Below, piece by piece: positions 1 through 4,482 of a DNA stretch of 5,803 nt. The position numbers were made by a program, and so were the translations under genes. The stretch's first letter is position 1. Each line of letters starts with the position of its first letter. Under the pieces are notes generated by a model. It saw only the letters and a list, made by a program, of their open reading frames with translations. It was not told the origin of the DNA and searched no databases. This DNA is from Candidatus Onthoplasma faecigallinarum (GTDB taxonomy: Bacteria; Bacillota; Clostridia; Christensenellales; UBA1242). The stretch is taken from positions 1 through 5,803 of the forward strand of contig DVMB01000034.1 of NCBI GenBank assembly GCA_018715225.1, given 5' to 3'.

Positions 1-296
1 TCTTCATCGTCATCATCAGCGATGTATTTGTGCCAATCGTCTATCTCTTTATTTTCTTCCTCTTCGCTCGCTTCTAGTCCCAATTCCTGCTTGCAACTAT
101 CGCAAATCTCTTGGTCGCTCTGCACAAAATTGATCTTACATATAGGGCACAATTCCAAGTCCCCAATGTCGTCCTCTGTGGATTTGATCAATTTCATCTC
201 TTTTTTGCAGACAGGGCAATATTGATCAGATTTCTTGATATAATTTAATTCGCAACGTGGACATAATATCCATACTGGTTTAGTAGATTTTCCCAT
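1..296 (-). CDS. Tandem zinc-ribbon protein, C-terminus cut by window edge
   Basis: Open frame of 98 codons starting at ATG 294-296 and running off the left edge without a stop. Eight cysteines form two modules of identical geometry, CX2CX11CX2C: C12/C15 with C27/C30 (CPRC, CPVC), and C50/C53 with C65/C68 (CPIC, CDSC). This is typical of small zinc-ribbon or rubredoxin-like knuckles. The rest is hydrophilic, with an acidic tail from about residue 75 (EEEE, then DDDD near the cut) and no membrane segment or signal peptide. The start is supported by AAAGGAG at 303-309, six bases upstream, and by a promoter at 325-353. It is transcribed alone, since the spo0A terminator lies upstream. Small proteins of this kind occur in Clostridia, and I do not know a function. 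Protein or nucleic-acid binding through the zinc modules is a guess. The missing C-terminus could carry another domain. Confidence 0.8.
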   Translation of the reverse strand, partial: MGKSTKPVWILCPRCELNYIKKSDQYCPVCKKEMKLIKSTEDDIGDLELCPICKINFVQSDQEICDSCKQELGLEASEEEENKEIDDWHKYIADDDDE

Positions 297-324
297 AAAC
301 TTCTCCTTTAAATTTGCTTAGTAT

Positions 325-353
325 ATTATAATTATTGCAAAATTATTTGTCTA
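325..353 (-). promoter_or_regulatory. Sigma-A-type promoter of the zinc-ribbon gene
   Basis: Read on the minus strand, TAGACA (348-353, one mismatch to TTGACA) is followed after exactly 17 bp by a perfect TATAAT (325-330). The expected transcription start is near 318, giving a leader of about 20 nt that contains the AAAGGAG ribosome binding site. Spacing and boxes fit vegetative sigma-A. The region is very AT-rich, so chance matches are possible, but the spacing and position relative to the gene are good. Confidence 0.6.
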
Positions 354-464
354 CTAATTTATTAAAAAATATTCATAATTTTTTATAACAAGATTGAAAG
401 AAGAAATTTGCTGTCGAGTTCATAACAATTTAGTGTAAAAATTAAATATTAAAAACCAGTGCGA

Positions 465-497
465 AAAAAAAGAGGACTAATTTTAATCTCTTTTTTT
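465..497 (-). terminator. Terminator after spo0A
   Basis: A perfect 10-bp inverted repeat (AAAAAAAGAG at 465-474, CTCTTTTTTT at 488-497) encloses a 13-nt loop and lies about 10 nt past the spo0A stop codon. On the minus strand the stem ends in a run of T followed by CGC, as expected for an intrinsic terminator. The stem is A/T-rich with only two G-C pairs, so it may be weak. It reads similarly in the other direction. Confidence 0.6.
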
Positions 498-507
498 ATC
501 CTTAGTA

Positions 508-1260
508 TTAAGCCCCTTCTATCAACATCTTGTCTGCCACCAGTGCTATAAATTCTCCATTGGTAGGTTTCTCGTTGCTAGAGTAGACTTTGATTCCAAA
601 AAGATTGTTGATGTTTTCTATTTTACCTCTATTCCATGCTACCTCTATCGCATGCCTTATTGCTCGCTCCACTTTGGATGCACTCGTATCATACTTCTCC
701 GCTATTGTAGGATACAGTTTCTTTGTTATGGAATTGATTATCTCGGGGTTAGCAATCGCTAGTTTTATTGCTTCTCTCAAAAATTGATACCCCTTGATAT
801 GTGCAGGTATTCCCACTGTGATAAAAATGTTTGTGATTTTTTCTTCAATATGGTTAGGCGTCTTAGCATTAAAAAATACTTTGGACTGATTTGTTTCAGG
901 GCTCATTATATCAGCAATTCTATCTTTTAATGTTTGAATGTCAAAAGGTTTAATACAATAATACTTGGCTCCCAATGATATTGCTTTGTTTATAAAGCCA
1001 TCTATTGACAATGAAGATTGCACAATTACCTTTGTGTTGATGTTTTTAGGTAAACTTTCCAACACTTTAAAACCATCACATTTTTGCAAAACGATATCCA
1101 TGATAACCACATCTGGCGAATACTGTTTGACTAGATCTATCAACTTGTCCCCTTCAGTAGTTGTCGCTAAAATTTCGTATTTTTCCTCCGTAAAATTTTT
1201 GACCATTTCTTCTAAAAAATTTTTATCTTCATCTGCCAGTACTATTGTTATTTTTTTCAT
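508..1260 (-). CDS. spo0A: Spo0A, master response regulator of sporulation
   Basis: Cytoplasmic transcription factor, 250 aa, close to normal Spo0A length (about 260-275). When phosphorylated, Spo0A binds 0A boxes and switches on sporulation entry genes. Residues 1-120 form a receiver domain with acidic residues D10/E11, phospho-acceptor D55, switch residue S82 and K104-P105. The Spo0A effector domain spans about 140-250 and is very well conserved: IPAHIKGYQFLREAI at 151-165, the recognition-helix stretch ASKVERAIRHAIEVAWNRG at 194-212, and KPTNGEFIA near 231-239. The receiver is less orthodox: after D55 the usual Met-Pro is Leu-Gln, and the hydrophobic residue before the switch Ser is Gln. 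The start at ATG 1258-1260 follows a GGGGGAG ribosome binding site. The gene is monocistronic and diverges from the sipL-like gene. The spoIVB gene that usually precedes spo0A is absent. A 0A box upstream suggests autoregulation. Confidence 0.95.
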   Translation of the reverse strand: MKKITIVLADEDKNFLEEMVKNFTEEKYEILATTTEGDKLIDLVKQYSPDVVIMDIVLQKCDGFKVLESLPKNINTKVIVQSSLSIDGFINKAISLGAKYYCIKPFDIQTLKDRIADIMSPETNQSKVFFNAKTPNHIEEKITNIFITVGIPAHIKGYQFLREAIKLAIANPEIINSITKKLYPTIAEKYDTSASKVERAIRHAIEVAWNRGKIENINNLFGIKVYSSNEKPTNGEFIALVADKMLIEGA

Positions 1261-1387
1261 ATCTCCCCCTGTTATTTATTTGCCCGACGGCATATGATTA
1301 TTGTAGCAAATTGTTGTATTTTTTTATTAAAGAAATATCTATTAATTTGCGTATATTTTTGTTTTTATTGAATTAAAACCCTTAAAT

Positions 1388-1394
1388 TGTCGAA
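1388..1394 (+). promoter_or_regulatory. 0A box (Spo0A binding site)
   Basis: TGTCGAA is a perfect match to the Spo0A binding consensus, in the context TTGTCGAAAA. It lies 128 bp upstream of the spo0A start codon and about 215 bp upstream of the sipL-like start. The Spo0A recognition helix encoded next door is fully conserved, so the same DNA preference is expected. The site could mediate autoregulation of spo0A. Its reverse complement contains TCGACA, resembling a -35 element, an overlap seen at known Spo0A-controlled promoters. Confidence 0.6.
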
Positions 1395-1561
1395 AACCAT
1401 TTACAAACTAAGTCTAAATGAATTGGAATTGAACGATTTATATTATAAAACTGCTATTTTTTCTTTAAAATAACGAATTATAAATCATTTCATTTAATAT
1501 GATAGAAATATATAGAATAACTTGGAAGATTGTTTTAATTTGCTTGAATTTAATTTTAATA

Positions 1562-1590
1562 TCATATTTTTAAACTTTCAATTATACATT
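1562..1590 (+). promoter_or_regulatory. Sigma-E-type (mother-cell) promoter of the sipL-like gene
   Basis: TCATATT (1562-1568) matches the sigma-E -35 consensus. After 14 bp comes TATACATT (1583-1590), one base from the sigma-E -10 consensus CATACAnT at its first position. Spacing is within the usual 13-15 bp. The predicted start near 1597 leaves a very short leader with the AGGAGG ribosome binding site at 1599-1604. Mother-cell sigma-E control is what is expected for a SipL/SpoVID-type protein, so motif and gene identity support each other. Confidence 0.6.
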
Positions 1591-1609
1591 ATAAAGACAG
1601 GAGGCGAAG

Positions 1610-3121
1610 ATGGAAGAAAATCTCGACACCATAAAAATCACCTATGCAAAAAACCTAAACAAACTGAACTTCAGTTCCCTAATCAGCGTACCTATCAACT
1701 CGAATGTAAATGTCAAAACTATATTGAATGTCGATAGTTATATTTTTGATGAAAAAGTTGAATGTGGAAATGGCAAAGCGATAATCACTGGAAAGTTAGG
1801 AGTGAAAGTACTATATATAGATACGGATAACATCTCGAACATTGTAAATGACAGCCAAAGTTTTAGTGAGACATTCGTTGACGAAAGCATCACGAGTGAT
1901 TGTTTTATCAACATATCCAACGCATCAGTTGTTGGCAATGTTTTGTCCAGTGATAAGACGCTGAAAATCAATTGTGATGTAAATATCTCTCCTACTCTAT
2001 ACTTGAACCTAGCGTTGAACACCAGCAACTCTTCTTTTGAAAACATGATTGTCAAAAAGAATGAAATCTCCACCAACACGATCGCTTGCAATGTGGATAC
2101 CTCGTTTGAATACGCCACAAACATAGAGACCAAGGACAATGTAACAAAAATCTTATGTTATGACGCTTACTTCACCCCTAGCAGTCTAACCTCTTATGAT
2201 GAATATGCCGTGGTAGAAGGAAAACTCTATTCAAAACTACTATACGAGTCAGCAAGCGACGATGAAAGTGTGATCAAAGAGATTTGTGATACATTTAATT
2301 TGAAGAGCGAAATCAACATACCTAATATAACCAAAGATTGCCTAACCGATTTTAATTTTTCTATGGACAAATCAAAAGAAAACATTTCTACCGAGATTGA
2401 GGACGGCAACAACATCATCACAATATCTCACAACATCAAAGTGAATGGCGTGTGCATAAAGAGTGTCTCTATCGACCTCATTGATGATATGTATAGCGTT
2501 GATAACGAGATCGAGATCAGCACGAGCAAACGTGACTATACGAAAAATATGCAGACCGAGTTTGTTACAGACAATATCTCGGGCGAAATAACCTTAGACG
2601 ACAACGAAACGGCAATCGATGACATTATATCCAATATAAATATCAATGCCGAAATCACAAACCATTATTTAAAGGACAACAATCTTTACCTAGAAGGAAT
2701 CATCTCCTCACACATCATATACATAGACGAAAACAAAGAGATAAAACATAAACCTATAGATCTTCCATTTGTCATCAATACAAAAATAAAAATAGATCAA
2801 CTGGACTGTATCCATTCTTGTATAAACATCCTTGACAACAAGATCAAGGTAAAGCGTGGCACAGTGATTGAACTTGACTATAGCGTATCTATAATGATCA
2901 ACATCTATCAAAAGGACTCAAAAGAAATCATCGACAATATGGTAATAGGTAAACCATTAGACTACTCCACTGTTGACTATCAAATTTTTATTGCCAAACC
3001 AAACGAATCGGTATGGGATCTATGCAAGCGAATTAAAATTTCTCCAGACGACATCTCAAAATACAACAAAAACCTACCACTCATAATGGAAGGTGGAGAA
3101 AAGATTGTAATAAAAAGATAA
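1610..3121 (+). CDS. sipL: SipL-like spore morphogenetic protein (SPOCS/DUF3794 repeats + LysM)
   Basis: 503-aa cytoplasmic protein without signal peptide or membrane segment. I see three related beta-rich segments of about 150 residues, beginning near I38, I181 and I336. Each has the DUF3794/SPOCS pattern of an alternating strand, a short turn and V/I-E/T-G, then a strand ending in LYI, LLYE or IIYID. The third is clearest. A C-terminal LysM-type domain covers about 455-503 (YQIFIAKPNESVWDLC through an IVIKR end). This is the architecture of C. difficile SipL, the counterpart of Bacillus SpoVID. SipL binds the ATPase SpoIVA through its LysM domain and is needed for coat encasement of the forespore. 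The start at ATG 1610 follows AGGAGG by five bases. A sigma-E-like promoter precedes it, and a strong hairpin ends it. Identity rests on architecture and context. Another SPOCS/LysM coat protein is the alternative. Confidence 0.75.
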   Translation: MEENLDTIKITYAKNLNKLNFSSLISVPINSNVNVKTILNVDSYIFDEKVECGNGKAIITGKLGVKVLYIDTDNISNIVNDSQSFSETFVDESITSDCFINISNASVVGNVLSSDKTLKINCDVNISPTLYLNLALNTSNSSFENMIVKKNEISTNTIACNVDTSFEYATNIETKDNVTKILCYDAYFTPSSLTSYDEYAVVEGKLYSKLLYESASDDESVIKEICDTFNLKSEINIPNITKDCLTDFNFSMDKSKENISTEIEDGNNIITISHNIKVNGVCIKSVSIDLIDDMYSVDNEIEISTSKRDYTKNMQTEFVTDNISGEITLDDNETAIDDIISNININAEITNHYLKDNNLYLEGIISSHIIYIDENKEIKHKPIDLPFVINTKIKIDQLDCIHSCINILDNKIKVKRGTVIELDYSVSIMINIYQKDSKEIIDNMVIGKPLDYSTVDYQIFIAKPNESVWDLCKRIKISPDDISKYNKNLPLIMEGGEKIVIKR

Positions 3122-3149
3122 GAAGTTAGTTTAATCTAACTTCTTTTTT
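3120..3149 (+). terminator. Intrinsic terminator after the sipL-like gene
   Basis: A perfect 10-bp stem (3120-3129 with 3136-3145) has a 6-nt TTTAAT loop and continues into a T run ending at 3149. The stem begins within the stop codon TAA (3119-3121). Its T run overlaps the stop codon of the convergent XRE gene (3148-3150). On the minus strand it is followed by TATCTTTTT, so it may also stop transcription of the XRE gene. Confidence 0.85.
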
Positions 3150-3354
3150 AAAAATCAACTAAGCCAACCAAAAAGTCAATAGTACAATTAAAGAATTTGG
3201 CAAGTTCAATAAAATAATCTATGTAGGGAGTTCGCTCGCCTTTCTCCCATTTGGCTACCGTCGCCTGTTTTAAACCCAATTTTTCAGCCAACTCAGTTTG
3301 CGTCAAGCCCATTTCTTTTCTAAGTAGCTTTAACCTTTCAGGAAATTTATTCAT
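3148..3354 (-). CDS. Small XRE-family helix-turn-helix regulator
   Basis: 68-aa protein made almost entirely of one HTH_3/Cro-CI-type DNA-binding domain. The sequence opens with FPERLKLLRKEMGLTQ, followed by helix 2-turn-helix 3 at about 18-38 (TQTELAEKLGLKQATVAKWE). It ends with the hydrophobic helices typical of this fold (YFIELAKFFN, then IDFLVGL). It has no sensor or oligomerisation domain, so it probably acts as a dimer, possibly autoregulating. The start at ATG 3352-3354 is preceded by AGGGG at 3359-3363, with rather short spacing. It lies downstream of gpsA on the same strand, but a terminator separates them, so it probably has its own promoter. The upstream region carries repeats that could be its operator (3373-3408). 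Targets and signal are unknown. Single-domain XRE proteins are common in Firmicute chromosomes and in prophage remnants, but nothing else here looks phage-derived. Confidence 0.9.
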   Translation of the reverse strand: MNKFPERLKLLRKEMGLTQTELAEKLGLKQATVAKWEKGERTPYIDYFIELAKFFNCTIDFLVGLVDF

Positions 3355-3372
3355 AATACCCCTATGAATATT

Positions 3373-3408
3373 ATGACAAATTGAAATATTATTTATTTAA
3401 TAATGACA
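3373..3408. promoter_or_regulatory. Putative operator: paired direct repeats around an inverted repeat
   Basis: ATGACA occurs at 3373-3378 and again at 3403-3408, exactly 30 bp apart, about three helical turns. Between them is an inverted repeat, ATTATT (3388-3393) and AATAAT (3399-3404), around a 5-nt centre. It sits 20-55 bp upstream of the XRE start codon, where an autoregulator would bind. The surroundings are very AT-rich, so part of this symmetry may be chance. Confidence 0.35.
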
Positions 3409-3411
3409 GAG

Positions 3412-3420
3412 TGCTATAAT
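3412..3420 (+). promoter_or_regulatory. Possible extended -10 promoter reading antisense to gpsA
   Basis: TGCTATAAT is a perfect extended -10 element (TGn followed by TATAAT) on the plus strand. A -35 is poor (TTTATT at about 17 bp). A transcript would start near 3427 and run antisense into the gpsA 3' end. No plus-strand gene follows. It may only be AT-rich noise. Confidence 0.25.
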
Positions 3421-3431
3421 GTACAGACATT

Positions 3432-3458
3432 AAAAAGAAATGGTTACTCACCATTTCT
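3432..3458 (-). terminator. Intrinsic terminator after gpsA
   Basis: On the minus strand, AGAAATGGT (3450-3458) pairs perfectly with ACCATTTCT (3436-3444) around a 5-nt GAGTA loop, followed by a T run (3432-3436). The hairpin begins inside the gpsA stop codon (3457-3459), so there is no trailing untranslated sequence. It ends the lysS-gpsA transcript and separates it from the XRE gene. Confidence 0.8.
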
Positions 3459-4482
3459 ACAATTCTAATGCTTCTGTAATCTTTCTACATACATATTCGC
3501 CAGATTGCTCTAAGTTCACTCCGCCATTGACGATTTTATTTACCGCTTCAATTATCGGCATCTTGACCTGGCTGTCGTCGTTGGCAATCTTGTTATAAGC
3601 AGATAGCCTTTTCAACAACGCTTTTGATGTCATGATGCCCTCTACGCTCTCGACATCAACATAGGGCTGAATTTTACTTTTATCTAAACTAGCCATCTCG
3701 ACAATCAGTTTTCCGTAGGTCAAATTTTTGCTGTTTTTATCAAACAGAGTCGCCTGGAAATCTCCAAGGAGAGCCAAGCCCTCTGCCGTCTCTCTATCTC
3801 CTCCAACTGCATCTATGAACTTAGCCATCTCTTTTACCGCTGCCACCATGAGAGGACCTTTCTTTTGCTCGAATCCACTGCCCTCAAGCACTCCTGCTGC
3901 TATTCCATATACATTTTTTGCGGCTGCTGCATATTCAGTACCTATGATATCTTTTGAATTGTATATGTCCATAAAGTTTTTCTTCTCGAATATCTTTACG
4001 AGTTCTCTTGAATATGCTCTTTCATAGGCGGATATGACCATATTTGTAGGTTTGCCTGCTGTGATAGATTGGACATGCCCTGGACCGACCCAAACGGCGA
4101 TGTTGTGTTTCTTTATCCCATTGTCCATCAAAATTTCACTAAGACGCCGTCCAGTCGTCGCTTCGATTCCTTTCATACATATGCAATATTTTTTGATTTC
4201 ATAACCTTTGACTCTCTTCACAGACTGCATCAAATCATCCAATTTTTGACTGAGTATGGATATGATGACAATGTCGCCAAAGTTCACGACTTTATTTAGG
4301 TCATGAGTGAAACTCACTTTGTTTGATAGATGCACATATTGATTTGTATGTGTCCTATATAGATTACTCTCCGCTCTATCCGTATGTGGACGTTCCCACA
4401 TCAAAATGTCGTGGTCGTTTTGTTCCATACAATAGGCAATGCACGAAGCCCAACGCCCCGTGCCTAAAATACTAATCTTCAT
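3457..4482 (-). CDS. gpsA: GpsA-like glycerol-3-phosphate dehydrogenase, divergent
   Basis: 341 aa, normal length for GpsA, the cytoplasmic NAD(P)H-dependent enzyme that reduces dihydroxyacetone phosphate to sn-glycerol 3-phosphate for phospholipid synthesis. The N-terminal Rossmann domain starts with GTGRWA (7-12), Ala replacing the third Gly. MKGIE (103-107) carries the conserved K104. The helical domain has VGPGH (132-136) where classical GpsA has SGPSFA, then IGTEYAAAAKN (180-190) with catalytic K189, LLGD with D241, T245, and VEGIMTSKA (280-288). Departures: the SRNR substrate/cofactor loop reads SKNL (251-254), and the usual TRG after the AAL helix reads VAAV (213-216). From memory, the GPGH form belongs to a GpsA-like branch common in Clostridia, but I recall that branch keeping the NRR arginines. 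The gene overlaps lysS by 11 bp, with its ribosome binding site inside lysS, so translation is probably coupled. Altered substrate or cofactor use is possible. Confidence 0.85.
   Translation of the reverse strand: MKISILGTGRWASCIAYCMEQNDHDILMWERPHTDRAESNLYRTHTNQYVHLSNKVSFTHDLNKVVNFGDIVIISILSQKLDDLMQSVKRVKGYEIKKYCICMKGIEATTGRRLSEILMDNGIKKHNIAVWVGPGHVQSITAGKPTNMVISAYERAYSRELVKIFEKKNFMDIYNSKDIIGTEYAAAAKNVYGIAAGVLEGSGFEQKKGPLMVAAVKEMAKFIDAVGGDRETAEGLALLGDFQATLFDKNSKNLTYGKLIVEMASLDKSKIQPYVDVESVEGIMTSKALLKRLSAYNKIANDDSQVKMPIIEAVNKIVNGGVNLEQSGEYVCRKITEALEL

Larger units (their letters stand above)
1261..1609. other. Divergent spo0A / sipL-like intergenic region
   Basis: AT-rich 349-bp region with no supported gene. 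It holds the spo0A ribosome binding site (about 1264-1271), a perfect 0A box (1388-1394), a sigma-E-like promoter (1562-1590) and the AGGAGG ribosome binding site of the sipL-like gene (1599-1604). I could not find a convincing sigma-A promoter for spo0A. The best guess has TCGACA, inside the 0A box on the minus strand, as a -35 element and AATAAA 17 bp further as a poor -10. I found no sigma-H motif (AGGA...GAAT) in the spo0A direction. Confidence 0.6.

Noticed and set aside
412..418. TGTCGAG, one mismatch from a 0A box, upstream of the zinc-ribbon gene
   Set aside because: A 6/7 match to a 7-bp motif is expected by chance, and it lies well upstream of a complete sigma-A-type promoter.
965..1297. 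110-codon plus-strand open frame opposite spo0A
   Set aside because: It overlaps the conserved Spo0A receiver on the other strand and shows no domain or start signal of its own.
1295..1330. TACAAT near 1295 (minus strand) as a sigma-A -10 for spo0A
   Set aside because: No acceptable -35 box lies at 16-18 bp, so in such AT-rich sequence it is not supportable.
1738..2139. 133-codon minus-strand open frame inside the sipL-like gene
   Set aside because: It lies opposite a long, well-supported coding frame, has no ribosome binding site or recognisable domain, and its hydrophobic composition looks like a reading-frame shadow.
3728..4027. 99-codon plus-strand open frame inside gpsA
   Set aside because: The Ser/Pro/Ala-rich translation is what the complement of gpsA gives; no domain or ribosome binding site supports it.
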